Shown here: positions 27,822 through 36,552 of the stretch, piece after piece
Numbering within the stretch: position 1 is the first letter of the stretch
Layout of the letters: the number at the start of each line of letters is the position of its first letter
Origin: Knoellia sinensis KCTC 19936
GTDB lineage: Bacteria > Actinomycetota > Actinomycetes > Actinomycetales > Dermatophilaceae
Assembly (NCBI RefSeq): GCF_000768705.1
Contig: NZ_AVPJ01000012.1
Location: forward strand, 42,467-106,466
Length of the DNA stretch: 64,000 nt
Direction: 5' to 3'
Program-made: the position numbers and the translations under genes
The notes under the pieces: generated by a model
What the model was told of the DNA's origin: nothing
The model's database searches: none
The model's input: only the letters and a program-made list of their open reading frames with translations

Positions 27822-29534
27822 TCAGCGGGCGCGGGCGACCCTGGCTTCGTCCCAGACGGGTTCGGGGGTCTCGACGACGCGACCGTCGGCGCCGAACACG
27901 AGGAAGCGGTCGAAGCCCCGCGCGAACCAGCGGTCGTGGGTCACGGCGAGCACCGTGCCCTCGAAGGCGCCCAGGGCGATCTCGAGGGCCTCGGCCGAGT
28001 GAAGGTCGAGGTTGTCGGTCGGCTCGTCGAGGAGCAGGAGGGTCGCGCCCGAGAGTTCGAGCAGCAGGATCTGGAAGCGGGCCTGCTGCCCGCCCGAGAG
28101 CGAGTCGAACGTCTGCTCGCCCTGTCGAGCCAGCTCGTAGCGGTCGAGGACCCGTGATGCTTCCTCGCGCCCGCGGCCGGCGCGGTGCTCGTCGCCGCGG
28201 TGCAGGATCTCGAGCAGGGTGCGCCCGCGCAGGGCCGGGGAGTCGTGGGTCTGGGCGAACCAACCCGGTCGCACGCGCGACCCCAACCGGGCAGAACCGT
28301 TGTGCCGCACCGGTTCCACGACCAGATCGCCCACTGGCCGGTGTTCGACGTCGGGGTCGCTCCCGCCGACCGCCAGAAGCCGCAGGAAGTGCGACTTGCC
28401 GGACCCGTTCGATCCGAGCACGGCGACACGCTCGCCGAACCAGACCTCGAGATCGAACGGCTTCATGAGGTCGTCGGCACCCGACTGCGGATCAGGCGCC
28501 AACAATTCCACGCCCGAGCACACGACCGCTCGCTTGGCCGTACGCCCGCCGGTGAGCCGCATGCGCACGTTCTGCGGGATGGCGACCTTCTCGGGCGGCC
28601 CGGCCTTCTCGAAGCGGTCGAGCTTGGTCACGGCGGCCTGGAGCTGGGAGGCCATGTCGGCGTTGTAGGAGGCCTTCTGGCGATACCTGATGACGAGCGC
28701 CTTGAGCTTGGCGTGCTCCTCGTCCCAGCGGCGCCGCATCTCCTCGAGCTTGTCGTTGCGGTCGACCCGCGCCTGGTGCCACGTGGCGAACGACCCCGGG
28801 TGCGTCCACGCATTCGCCCCGTTCGCTCCGGGCTCCAACGTCACGATCGCCGTCGCAACCCGCGACAGCAGTTCGCGGTCGTGGCTGATGAAGAGCACCG
28901 TCTTGTCCGAGGCGATGAGCCGATCCTCGAGCCACCGCTTCGCCGGCACATCGAGGTAGTTGTCCGGCTCATCGAGGATCAGCACGTCCGCAGGCCCGCT
29001 GAGCAGGGCCTCCAGGACCACGCGCTTCTGTTCGCCTCCCGAGAGGGAGGTGACGGCACGCCACTGAGCCCGCTCGAACGGCATACCCAAGGCTTGGGTC
29101 GTGACGGTGTCCCAGACGGTCGTCTCGAACTCGTAGCCGCCCGCGTCGCCCCAATCGGCGAGCGCCTGTGCGTAGGCCATCTGGGCGGGCTCGTCGTCGA
29201 CCTCCATGATCCGCAGCTCGGCGGCATCAACAGCGAGCGCCGTCTTCCGAATGCGTTCTGGCGCAACGGAAATGAGCAGATCGCGCACGGTCGACTCGTC
29301 TCGGACCTTGCCGACGAACTGGTTCATCACCGCGAGCGTCCCCGACAGAGTGATCGCTCCCTCGTGCGCGGTGAGGTCCCCCGAGATGATCCGGGTCAGC
29401 GTCGTCTTGCCCGTCCCGTTGGGGCCGATGAGCGCGACGCGCTGCCCCTCGCCGACGCGAAACTGGACGGCGTCGAGCAGGGGGCGTCCGTCGGGCAGCG
29501 TGAACCCGACCTGGTTGACCTCGAGATGTGCCAC
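27822..29534 (-). CDS. ABC-F family ATPase
   Basis: The 570-residue protein has two ABC domains and no membrane segments. Domain 1 has Walker A GPNGTGKTT, signature LSGGEQKR and Walker B DVLILDEP. The Arg/Lys-rich linker (RRRWDEEHAKLKALVIRYRQ) is followed by domain 2 with GSNGSGKSH, LSGGQQAR and LLLDEPTDNLD. ABC-F proteins act on the ribosome as translation factors or antibiotic-protection proteins; which type cannot be told. GTG 29534 (VAHLEVNQVGF) is chosen because the in-frame extension to 29795 runs into the neighbouring gene with a nonsense-like composition. Confidence 0.9.
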   Translation of the reverse strand: MAHLEVNQVGFTLPDGRPLLDAVQFRVGEGQRVALIGPNGTGKTTLTRIISGDLTAHEGAITLSGTLAVMNQFVGKVRDESTVRDLLISVAPERIRKTALAVDAAELRIMEVDDEPAQMAYAQALADWGDAGGYEFETTVWDTVTTQALGMPFERAQWRAVTSLSGGEQKRVVLEALLSGPADVLILDEPDNYLDVPAKRWLEDRLIASDKTVLFISHDRELLSRVATAIVTLEPGANGANAWTHPGSFATWHQARVDRNDKLEEMRRRWDEEHAKLKALVIRYRQKASYNADMASQLQAAVTKLDRFEKAGPPEKVAIPQNVRMRLTGGRTAKRAVVCSGVELLAPDPQSGADDLMKPFDLEVWFGERVAVLGSNGSGKSHFLRLLAVGGSDPDVEHRPVGDLVVEPVRHNGSARLGSRVRPGWFAQTHDSPALRGRTLLEILHRGDEHRAGRGREEASRVLDRYELARQGEQTFDSLSGGQQARFQILLLELSGATLLLLDEPTDNLDLHSAEALEIALGAFEGTVLAVTHDRWFARGFDRFLVFGADGRVVETPEPVWDEARVARAR

Positions 29535-29604
29535 AAGAGTCGATTGTCCAATCCCGTATGCCGTCCCGTCACCTGACTTTGTCGGCGCCAGTCTGGGGAC
29601 GACG

Positions 29605-30030
29605 TCAGTTCGGCGGCAGCAGCCCGATCGCGAGCGCCATCGCGGTGACGACGAGGAACTCGTTGAGCACCGTGTGCCCGGTGACGGCGAACTTGCGCGG
29701 GTCGAAGGCGTCGTGGACGAATACGCGGGCGGCCGTGAAGCCGAGCCAGAGGATCCAGGCGGTGACCAGGGCGTTGGTGAGGTAGGAGCCGCCATAGAAC
29801 TCGTGGCTCAGCCACGTCGCCCCGGCGAGCACCCACGCGGTGACGAAGCTCGCGACGATCATCATCGGATAGACCGCGTTCGACCCGCCCTGGACCGACT
29901 CGTCGGTGTGACCGATGGCCTTCATCCACCGCTCACCCATGACCTTGGGGTGGTAGTAGACGAAGCCGACGACCATGCTCGCGATGACGGCGAGGACGAC
30001 GGCCAGATAGTTGATGTCAGGGGTTTGCAT
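29605..30030 (-). CDS. DUF1761 family membrane protein
   Basis: The 141-residue protein has four hydrophobic segments. The GFVYYHPKVMGERWMKAIG motif after the first segment is characteristic of DUF1761. Function is unknown. The gene follows a strong terminator-like hairpin and so probably has its own promoter between 30030 and 30040 or is leaderless. Confidence 0.87.
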   Translation of the reverse strand: MQTPDINYLAVVLAVIASMVVGFVYYHPKVMGERWMKAIGHTDESVQGGSNAVYPMMIVASFVTAWVLAGATWLSHEFYGGSYLTNALVTAWILWLGFTAARVFVHDAFDPRKFAVTGHTVLNEFLVVTAMALAIGLLPPN

Positions 30031-30039
30031 GAGCGGAGA

Positions 30040-30073
30040 CTAGGTCCTCCCGGGTCGCCCCGGGAGGACCTAG
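30040..30073. terminator. Perfect 15-bp hairpin downstream of the RidA gene
   Basis: CTAGGTCCTCCCGGG at 30040-30054 pairs perfectly with 30059-30073 around a TCGC tetraloop. It lies 21 bases past the end of the RidA-like gene on the reverse strand and most likely terminates it. Confidence 0.82.
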
Positions 30074-30093
30074 CGCCGGTCATCTTGGCCGTG

Positions 30094-30495
30094 TCAGTCG
30101 ACCGCGGTTGCTTCCAGTTCGACCATCTGTCCGGGGATGGCCAGTCGAGTGACGCCAAGCATCGTGGTTGGGGGTGCGACCCTCGCCGCGCCGAGGCGTC
30201 CCGCGAGCACGCCGTAGTGCTGAAAGAGCAGGTCGACATCAGTCGTGTAGACGTTGAGCCGGACGAGGTTCGCCAGGCTCATGTCGGCGGCGCCGAGCAC
30301 CGCCTCGAGGTTGTCGAGGGCGAGCGTGAGCTGAGCCGCCATGTCGCCGTCGTGCTGCGGGGTGCCGTCGACGCCCATCGCTGTCTGGCCGGAGCAGTAG
30401 AGCGTGCGCGTCTGCCCGGTGACGACCTCCCCCTGGTTGAAGCCCATCTCCAGTGACCACGTCACCGGGTTGATGGCCGTCCGTTCGATTGCCAT
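30094..30495 (-). CDS. ridA: RidA family protein
   Basis: The 133-residue protein has the RidA fold: YCSGQTAMGVDGTPQHDGDM, LDNLEAVLGAADMSLANLVR and the C-terminal GVTRLAIPGQMVELEATAVD. RidA-type enzymes hydrolyse reactive enamines/imines, but members with this shorter active-site tail may have other roles. The ATG at 30495 follows GAGGAG. It is divergent from the WYL regulator, which may control it. Confidence 0.85.
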   Translation of the reverse strand: MAIERTAINPVTWSLEMGFNQGEVVTGQTRTLYCSGQTAMGVDGTPQHDGDMAAQLTLALDNLEAVLGAADMSLANLVRLNVYTTDVDLLFQHYGVLAGRLGAARVAPPTTMLGVTRLAIPGQMVELEATAVD

Positions 30496-30607
30496 GTCTG
30501 CTCCTCGTTCGTTGATTCGGTATGCCGGGTCGTCACGTTGTCGGCTCGACTCACCTTGGTGGGCAATCACGACACGTTGTGTCAGGTATTCCTGCGAGGA
30601 TCAGGAG

Positions 30608-31612
30608 GTGCGTGCAGATCGGTTGGTGTCGCTGGTGCTCCTGCTGCGCCAGCACGGTCGGATGTCCGCCTCTGCGCTCGCACAGGAACTTGAGGTCTCG
30701 ACGCGCACTGTCCTGCGGGACATGGAGGCCCTCTCCACGGCAGGCATTCCCGTCTATGCCGAGCGGGGGCGGCACGGGGGATTCGCGCTGCTGCCCGGGT
30801 TCCGTACCGAACTCACCGGGCTGGGTGACGACGAAGCCCTCGCCTTGCTGGTGGCCGGATCGAGGCGTGGTGCGCAACTGCTCGGACTCGGGCCCGCCCT
30901 GTCCGCGGCGATGCTCAAAGTGGTCGACGGACTCCCGGCTCGCCATCGGCAGACAGCCTCAGGGGTGGCCGAACGCCTGCTCATCGATCCGGGGACGGAC
31001 CTGCTCTCGCGCCAACAGTTCCCGGAAGAGGTGCCCAGCGAACTCATGCGTGAGGTGCGCCGGGCTGTCCTCGCCGGGCTGAAGTTGCGCATCCGCTACG
31101 CGCCACCAAACCGGCAGGCAACCTCGCGGACGGTCGACCCGATCGGGCTGGTGACAGTCCGCGAGCACGCCTATCTGCTGGCCACGAAGTCGGGGGAGGA
31201 CCGCACCTATCGGCTGTCCCGCATCGAGTCCGCCGAAGCACTTCCAGAACCCGCCGAACGCTCCGAGCGCGTCGACCTCGGCAAGGCGTGGCGGGAGCGG
31301 AGTGAGCGCTTCCGTGCAGGCGGCGATCTCCTCACCGTGCAGGTGCGGGTGAGTCCGTCACGACGCGACGAGCTCGCGGGGACGGTGGTCGCCCTGCACG
31401 ACGAGACGGTTGAGCCCGGCGGGTGGGTGCGAGTGGCGGTCGCCTTCCAGGACTTCCGGCATGCGGTGTGGGCCCTCTGGCAGTTGGGGGTCGGTGCCGA
31501 GGTTGTGGACCATCCCGAGTTGCGCGCGGCCGTGCGCGATCGTGCGGCCGCGGTCCTCGCTCACTACGAAGGGGCCGGCGAGCCTCACGGCGAAGGAGCC
31601 GGGGAGACCTGA
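30608..31612 (+). CDS. WYL-domain (YafY-like) transcriptional regulator
   Basis: The 334-residue protein has an N-terminal DeoR-like HTH (RADRLVSLVLLLRQHGRMSA, then VSTRTVLRDMEALSTAGIPV), a WYL domain (about 150-225, LRIRYAPPNRQATSRTVDPI) and a WCX C-terminal extension. WYL domains bind ligands, commonly nucleic acid or nucleotides. The GTG at 30608 follows GAGGATCAGG. It is divergent from RidA and followed 25 bases later by an SRPBCC gene, so it may head a small operon. Confidence 0.87.
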   Translation: MRADRLVSLVLLLRQHGRMSASALAQELEVSTRTVLRDMEALSTAGIPVYAERGRHGGFALLPGFRTELTGLGDDEALALLVAGSRRGAQLLGLGPALSAAMLKVVDGLPARHRQTASGVAERLLIDPGTDLLSRQQFPEEVPSELMREVRRAVLAGLKLRIRYAPPNRQATSRTVDPIGLVTVREHAYLLATKSGEDRTYRLSRIESAEALPEPAERSERVDLGKAWRERSERFRAGGDLLTVQVRVSPSRRDELAGTVVALHDETVEPGGWVRVAVAFQDFRHAVWALWQLGVGAEVVDHPELRAAVRDRAAAVLAHYEGAGEPHGEGAGET

Positions 31613-31637
31613 CCCTGCCGCGGGTAGATTCGGCGCC

Positions 31638-32120
31638 ATGGCCACGGACGTTTCCCGCATCAAGCCCACCCTCGAGGAACGGATCGAGATCGCTGCGACC
31701 CCGGAGCGGGTCTGGTCGATCGTCGCCGACCCGGCCGCCATGGTGCGGCACAGTCCGATGGTGATCGCCGCACACGTCCGGCCGCGCCCGGTGCGCGAGG
31801 GCACGCGCGCCTGGAACCTCAACCGCAAGGGCCTGCTGTTCTGGCCGATGCGCACCAAGGTCATCGAGTACGACGAGCCCAGCCGCTTCGCGTTCGTCGC
31901 CAAGGACAACCAGTCGGTGTGGTCGTTCTCCCTCGAACCCACCGAGACCGGCACTCGCGTGATCCAGCGCCGTGAGACCCCAAGAGGGACGACGGCGTTC
32001 TCCGACACCCTCGCCGATCGTTTCCTCGGCGGGCAGACCGGGCTCGAGCGCGAACTCGTCGACGGGATGCGCCGGACGCTCGAGAGCATCAAGCGCGAGG
32101 CCGAGGGTCGGGCCGCCTGA
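31638..32120 (+). CDS. SRPBCC family protein
   Basis: The 160-residue protein has the START-like pattern: RIEIAATPERVWSIVADPAA at the start, FWPMRTKVIEYDEPSRFAFV in the middle, and a C-terminal long helix (GLERELVDGMRRTLESIKRE). These proteins bind hydrophobic ligands or metabolise polyketide-like compounds. Its stop overlaps the start of the acyl-CoA dehydrogenase by one base (TGATG), so translation is coupled. Confidence 0.85.
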   Translation: MATDVSRIKPTLEERIEIAATPERVWSIVADPAAMVRHSPMVIAAHVRPRPVREGTRAWNLNRKGLLFWPMRTKVIEYDEPSRFAFVAKDNQSVWSFSLEPTETGTRVIQRRETPRGTTAFSDTLADRFLGGQTGLERELVDGMRRTLESIKREAEGRAA

Positions 32121-33313
32121 TGGCTGACTCGCCCAGGGCCCAGAAGCCCCTCGACCTCTTCGGGATCGACGGGCTGCTCCTTGCCGAGGACCGCGACATG
32201 CGCGACACGGTCCGGTCGTTCCTTGATGACCAGGTGCGACCGCACGTCCCCGGTTGGTTCGAGGCCGGCTCCGTTCCCGTCCGGGACCTCGCCCCCCAGC
32301 TCGGGGAGCTGGGTCTCCTCGGGATGCACCTCGAGGGCTACGGCTGCGCTGGGACGAGCGCCACGGCATACGGATTGGCCTGTGCGGAACTGGAGGCGGT
32401 CGACTCCGGCATCCGCAGCCTCGTTTCCGTCCAGGGGTCGCTCGCGATGTTCGCGATCTGGCGCTACGGGTCCGAGGAGCAGAAGCAGGAGTGGCTGCCG
32501 CGGATGGCGAAGGGCGAGGCGATCGGGTGTTTCGGTCTGACCGAGCCCGACTTCGGGTCCAACCCCGCGGGGATGCGGATGCGGGCGCGACGCGACGGTG
32601 AGGACTGGATCCTCGACGGCACGAAGATGTGGATCACCAACGGCTCGGTCTCCGACGTCGCCGTCATCTGGGCGCGGACCGACGCCAGCGATGGTGAGAC
32701 GGTGCGCGGGTTCGTGGTGCCGACGTCGGCGCCTGGATTCTCGGCGCGCGAGATCACCGGCAAGCTGTCGCTGCGGGCGTCGGTGACGGCCGAACTCGTC
32801 TGTGAAGGCGTGCGGTTGCCGGCATCGGCGATGCTGCCCGAGGCGCGCGGGCTGTCCGGGCCGCTGTCGTGCCTCTCGGAAGCGCGGTTCGGGATCATCT
32901 TCGGCGCGCTCGGCGCGGCCCGCGATGCGCTGGAGACGACGATCGCCTACACGCAGGACCGCGACATGTTCGACAAGAAGCTCGCGGGCTACCAGATCAC
33001 CCAGACCAAGCTCGCCGACATGACGCTCGAGCTCGGCAAGGGGATGCTCCTGGCCCTGCACCTGGGCGCCTTGAAGGACGCCGGGACGCTGCGGCCGGAG
33101 CAGGTGTCGCTGGGCAAGCTCAACTCGTGCCGCGAGGCGATCGCGATCGCTCGGGAATGTCGAACCCTGTTGGGCGCCAACGGGATCAGCGGCGAGTACT
33201 CCCCGATGCGGCACGCCAACAACCTCGAGTCGGTCCTCACCTATGAGGGCACCTCCGAGGTCCACCAGCTCGTCATCGGACAGGCGCTCACCGGGCTGCC
33301 CGCGTTCCGTTGA
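32120..33313 (+). CDS. Acyl-CoA dehydrogenase (glutaryl-CoA-dehydrogenase-like)
   Basis: The 397-residue flavoprotein has the ACAD motifs CFGLTEPDFGSNPAGM, MWITNGSVSDVAVIWA and the catalytic base region LTYEGTSEVHQL with Glu376. The arrangement resembles glutaryl-CoA dehydrogenase. It oxidises an acyl-CoA using FAD and passes electrons to electron-transfer flavoprotein. The substrate is uncertain: coupling to an SRPBCC gene instead of a lysine or aromatic degradation cluster gives no clear pathway. Confidence 0.88.
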   Translation: MADSPRAQKPLDLFGIDGLLLAEDRDMRDTVRSFLDDQVRPHVPGWFEAGSVPVRDLAPQLGELGLLGMHLEGYGCAGTSATAYGLACAELEAVDSGIRSLVSVQGSLAMFAIWRYGSEEQKQEWLPRMAKGEAIGCFGLTEPDFGSNPAGMRMRARRDGEDWILDGTKMWITNGSVSDVAVIWARTDASDGETVRGFVVPTSAPGFSAREITGKLSLRASVTAELVCEGVRLPASAMLPEARGLSGPLSCLSEARFGIIFGALGAARDALETTIAYTQDRDMFDKKLAGYQITQTKLADMTLELGKGMLLALHLGALKDAGTLRPEQVSLGKLNSCREAIAIARECRTLLGANGISGEYSPMRHANNLESVLTYEGTSEVHQLVIGQALTGLPAFR

Positions 33314-33331
33314 TCGGCTCGGCTAGGAATA

Positions 33332-33349
33332 TCTTGGAGGACTCCTAGA
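33332..33349. promoter_or_regulatory. Near-perfect palindrome upstream of the TPR gene
   Basis: TCTTGGAG-GA-CTCCTAGA has one mismatch in eight-base arms and lies about 37 bases upstream of the TPR gene start, in a locally AT-richer stretch. It may be an operator or promoter-overlapping element. The binding factor is unknown. Confidence 0.4.
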
Positions 33350-33385
33350 TTGCACTAGCGGCACACATCGAGGAGGAGAGAGATC

Positions 33386-33754
33386 ATGGGCGAGGACTCG
33401 TTCGCCAAGGACTACGAGATGGCACGCATGCGCTTCGAACTCGGAGAGTATGCCGCGGCCGCACCGCTCTTTGCCGAGCTCGTCGACCGCTCTGCTCTCG
33501 AGCCGCCCCTGCACGGCACGACCGAGTTGCGCCTCTATCTCGCGCGTTCCTACTACCACTCGGCCCAGCTCTCCCGCGCCGAGGAGATCCTGCGCGCCAT
33601 GCTCGTCGACCACGCCGACGACCACTACGCGCTGCTGCTGCTCGGTCGGACCCTGCAGCGCCAGTCCCGGCACGACGAGGCCAAGCCGCACCTGGCCATG
33701 GCCAAGCTGCTCGGCGGCTACGACATCGACGGCCCGGACTTCCCCGACCCCTGA
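33386..33754 (+). CDS. Tetratricopeptide repeat protein
   Basis: The 122-residue protein is helical with about three TPR units: YEMARMRFELGEYAAAAPLF, LARSYYHSAQLSRAEEILRA and LLLGRTLQRQSRHDEAKPHL. A GGAGGAGAGAG ribosome site is strong. TPR proteins mediate protein-protein contacts; the partner is unknown. Its last 37 bases overlap the convergent CarH-like regulator gene. Confidence 0.85.
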   Translation: MGEDSFAKDYEMARMRFELGEYAAAAPLFAELVDRSALEPPLHGTTELRLYLARSYYHSAQLSRAEEILRAMLVDHADDHYALLLLGRTLQRQSRHDEAKPHLAMAKLLGGYDIDGPDFPDP

Positions 33755-34662
33755 CCTCCGGTGGCCGCAGTGCTGACCTCGGACTGGAGCAGGGCTGCGC
33801 CGGCGGCGAAGTCGTGACCCAGGTGGGTGACCCCGGAGACGTCGTCCTGGTGGCGCCCACCCACCCCGATGACGAGGTCGGGTGACCCGGCCCGCAGGCG
33901 ATCCACCACACCCTGGGCGGCGACCACGTCCGCGAGTCGCGGCACCGCCATGACGACGGCCGCGGCACGGCGCGTCTGAACCGCGGACTCCCAGGTGTCG
34001 CCGGGGAGGTCTGCGCCGACATAGGCGGTGGACACTCCTGCGCGGCGCGCCGCCACCGCGAAGGTGAGGATTCCCAGCTCGTGCCGCGCCCCCGGCGGCA
34101 GCCCGAACACGACGAGCGGCCCGGCGCCCCGCCCCGACGCCGACTCGTAGAAGGCCGCGAGTCGGCGCTGCACCGCATAACTGACGAGGTGCTCCCCGGC
34201 GACGCTGAGCCGACCGTCCGCCCAGGCCTCCCCGACGCCGATGAGCGTCGGCATCAGCCACCTGTTGGCCACCTCTTCGAACGTCCCCCCAGAGGCGAGG
34301 CCGCGGTCGAGGAGAGCAGCAACCTCCGGTGCCTGGAGGTTGTCGGCCGCCCGAATCAGCTCACCCAGTGCCTCCGTGCCCGCACCGTCGGCACCCGCCG
34401 GATCCGCGCCGGACTCGAGGTGCTCGAGGTGCTCGACGCTGCCCGTCACCCGCTGCAGGGTCTCCGCCGCGGCTTCACCGGCGCTCCAGCCGTCGTGGAC
34501 CAGCGCGGCCATGATGGCAATCGTGCGCACGTCCGCGTCCGTGTAGAGCCGGTAGTGCCCGTCCGATCGCTGGGGTGTCACGACGCCGTAGCGGCGCTCC
34601 CAGGCGCGCAACGTCGAGAGCCCGACCCCGGTCAGCTCGGCGACGCGCTTGATCGTGTACAT
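33718..34662 (-). CDS. CarH/LitR-like adenosylcobalamin-dependent MerR-family photoreceptor regulator
   Basis: The 314-residue protein has an N-terminal MerR HTH (about 1-70, ELTGVGLSTLRAWERRYG), a helical-bundle domain and a Rossmann-type B12-binding domain. Trp147-X9-Glu157-His158 and His194 (GARHELG) match the light-sensing W-X9-EH box and lower-ligand His of Thermus CarH (Trp131, Glu141, His142, His177). In that family, adenosylcobalamin-bound tetramers repress in the dark and dissociate on light. It is downstream of an SRPBCC gene on the same strand and divergent from a photolyase operon, so light-regulated control of the flanking genes is likely. No light test is possible from sequence. 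Confidence 0.88.
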   Translation of the reverse strand: MYTIKRVAELTGVGLSTLRAWERRYGVVTPQRSDGHYRLYTDADVRTIAIMAALVHDGWSAGEAAAETLQRVTGSVEHLEHLESGADPAGADGAGTEALGELIRAADNLQAPEVAALLDRGLASGGTFEEVANRWLMPTLIGVGEAWADGRLSVAGEHLVSYAVQRRLAAFYESASGRGAGPLVVFGLPPGARHELGILTFAVAARRAGVSTAYVGADLPGDTWESAVQTRRAAAVVMAVPRLADVVAAQGVVDRLRAGSPDLVIGVGGRHQDDVSGVTHLGHDFAAGAALLQSEVSTAATGGQGSGKSGPSMS

Positions 34663-34674
34663 GGTCTGTGCAGC

Positions 34675-35133
34675 CTAGGCCCCGGTCTTGCCGCGCCCGG
34701 TCCCAGCCAGCCGCTGGAGGGCGGAGTGCAATCCTTGCTCCGCGTCGTCGCCCAGCTTTGTGAAGGCCGGTGCCAGGAGCGGCGCCACGACTCGTGCCAG
34801 GCCCTTGAACGTGAAGGTCGCCTCGTAGGTGAGCTCGGTCCGGCGTTCGTCGCCCGCAAAGGTCATGACGTCATGGGCCACGAGGGTCTTGTTCTCGCCG
34901 CGCAGGGCGAACCTCCGGCCGGGCTCGAGGGTGGTGACTTCGTAGGTCAGCTCCGACTCGCGCCCCAGGAAGCGGGACACATTGCGATACACGGTGCCGA
35001 CCCCTCGATCACCGCTCACCCGCTCGGTGAGGACGGTCGCCGGGTCCCACTCCATGGTCGTCGTGAAGTCGCTCAGGAACTCGAACGCCGCCGAGCGGGG
35101 GACGTCGACCGTGATGGTCCGGATGATGCGCAT
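34675..35133 (-). CDS. SRPBCC (polyketide cyclase/START-like) family protein
   Basis: The 152-residue protein shows the START-like pattern: IRTITVDVPRSAAFEFLSDF, SELTYEVTTLEPGRRFAL and a C-terminal helix ALQRLAGTGRGK. The ATG at 35133 follows GAGGAG. The gene is first in an operon with the CarH-like regulator, 12 bases upstream of it, and its start sits just beyond the 11-bp repeats. It may bind a lipid or other hydrophobic product connected with the divergent lipid-modifying genes. Confidence 0.83.
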   Translation of the reverse strand: MRIIRTITVDVPRSAAFEFLSDFTTTMEWDPATVLTERVSGDRGVGTVYRNVSRFLGRESELTYEVTTLEPGRRFALRGENKTLVAHDVMTFAGDERRTELTYEATFTFKGLARVVAPLLAPAFTKLGDDAEQGLHSALQRLAGTGRGKTGA

Positions 35134-35146
35134 GGTCCCACTCCTC

Positions 35147-35179
35147 AAACCTTTGACAAACCTTGTACAACCATCTTAC
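35147..35179 (+). promoter_or_regulatory. Candidate CarH operator: three 11-bp direct repeats over a -35 box
   Basis: AAACCTTTGAC (35147-35157), AAACCTTGTAC (35158-35168) and the weaker AACCATCTTAC (35169-35179) follow without gaps. The first contains a TTGACA -35 hexamer (35153-35158), followed after 18 bases by TACGTT as a possible -10 for the forward operon. Consecutive 11-bp direct repeats covering -35 is the geometry reported for Thermus CarH. Confidence 0.7.
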
Positions 35180-35259
35180 GTTGGCGCTGACCCCATCCGC
35201 GACCCCGTCGGCCACGAACTGTCCGCGACAGACCCGGCACCGCCAGCAAAGGAGCACAC

Positions 35260-36552
35260 GTGACGCGACACCAGCGCCCGACCGTTGCGGTCATCGGGGC
35301 CGGCGTCACCGGCCTGACCGCAGCCCACGTCCTCGCCCGCACCCACGACGTGACCCTCTTTGAGGCCGACTCCCGCCTCGGCGGCCACGCCCACACCCAC
35401 GACGTCCCCGGCTCGTCCGGCGGGAACCTCCGCGTCGACAGCGGGTTCATCGTCCACAACGATCGCACCTACCCCCATCTCACCCGACTCTTCGACGAGC
35501 TCGGAGTGCGCACCCAGCCTGCCGAGATGAGCATGAGCATCACCTGCGACGGATGCCGGCTCTCGTATGCCGGTGGGCGCGGACTCGGGGGCATCCTCGC
35601 CCAGCCGCGTCGGCTCGCCGATCCGCGCTTCGTGCGGATGCTCACCGAGGTGCCGCGCTTCCATCGGGCCGCCCGGAAGGTGCTGGCCGGTGCCGACTCC
35701 GGTTCCGGACAGGGCCACGAATCCGGCCCCACCTGGGGCGAGTTCCTCCGCGACGGCGGCTACAGCACCTACTTCATCCGGCACTTCGCCATCCCGCTCG
35801 TCGCGTGCGTGTGGTCGTGCGGCGACCTCGACGCCGAGAGCTACCCGGCGCGACACCTCTTCCGGTTCCTCGACCATCACGGGATGCTCACGGTCACCGG
35901 TTCGCCGACGTGGCGCACCGTCGTCGGCGGGTCGGCCACCTACGTCGACCGGCTCGCCTCGGGACTCCCCGATGTCCGTCGGGCGAGCCGGGTCGCTGCG
36001 GTGTCGAGGCACTCCGACGGGGTGGACGTGCGGGTCGAAGGGCAACGCACGGTGACGCACGACAAGGCAGTGGTGGCGACCCACGCCGACCAGGCGCTCG
36101 CGCTGCTCGTCGACGCCAGCCCGGAGGAGAAGGAGAGCCTGGGCGCCATCCGCTACTCCCGCAACACGGTCTGGCTGCACCGCGACTCGACAGTGCTGCC
36201 GTCGACTCCGGCCGCTCGGGCCTCGTGGAACTACCGCATGTCGTCGTGCAGCACGCCGGCACCGAACGTGACGGTGAGCTACTGGATGAACCGGCTGAGC
36301 GGCATACGGGATCGGGACGACCACGTCGTCACGCTCGATCCGGAGGGGCGCGTCGACCCGGACCTCGTCACCGCCCGCATGGAGTACGACCACCCGATCT
36401 TCACCGCCGAAGCCGTCGCGGCAGCCGACACCCTGCGCACTGCGGGTGGTCCGCGGCTCGCCTTCGCCGGGGCCCACCTCGGCTGGGGATTCCACGAGGA
36501 CGGCTGCCGCTCCGGTGTCGAGGCGGCCGCCCGGCTCGGTGCGTCATGGTGA
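35260..36552 (+). CDS. FAD-dependent oxidoreductase (amine-oxidase-like)
   Basis: The 430-residue flavoprotein starts with a dinucleotide-binding motif VIGAGVTGLTAAHVLA and FEADSRLGGHA, and ends with FAGAHLGWGFHEDGCRSGVE, the FAD-closing segment. This amine-oxidase-like group recurs with DUF1365 and cyclopropane-synthase-like genes in light- or singlet-oxygen-induced clusters, where a homolog acts on membrane fatty acids (furan fatty acid synthesis in Rhodobacter, as I recall). GTG 35260 follows AAAGGAG. It is the first of five overlapping genes. Confidence 0.85.
   Translation: MTRHQRPTVAVIGAGVTGLTAAHVLARTHDVTLFEADSRLGGHAHTHDVPGSSGGNLRVDSGFIVHNDRTYPHLTRLFDELGVRTQPAEMSMSITCDGCRLSYAGGRGLGGILAQPRRLADPRFVRMLTEVPRFHRAARKVLAGADSGSGQGHESGPTWGEFLRDGGYSTYFIRHFAIPLVACVWSCGDLDAESYPARHLFRFLDHHGMLTVTGSPTWRTVVGGSATYVDRLASGLPDVRRASRVAAVSRHSDGVDVRVEGQRTVTHDKAVVATHADQALALLVDASPEEKESLGAIRYSRNTVWLHRDSTVLPSTPAARASWNYRMSSCSTPAPNVTVSYWMNRLSGIRDRDDHVVTLDPEGRVDPDLVTARMEYDHPIFTAEAVAAADTLRTAGGPRLAFAGAHLGWGFHEDGCRSGVEAAARLGASW

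Noticed and set aside
33718..35133. Carotenoid biosynthesis cluster next to the CarH-like regulator
   Set aside because: No phytoene synthase, desaturase or cyclase motifs are present; the flavoprotein at 35260 is amine-oxidase-like but is grouped with DUF1365 and Cfa.
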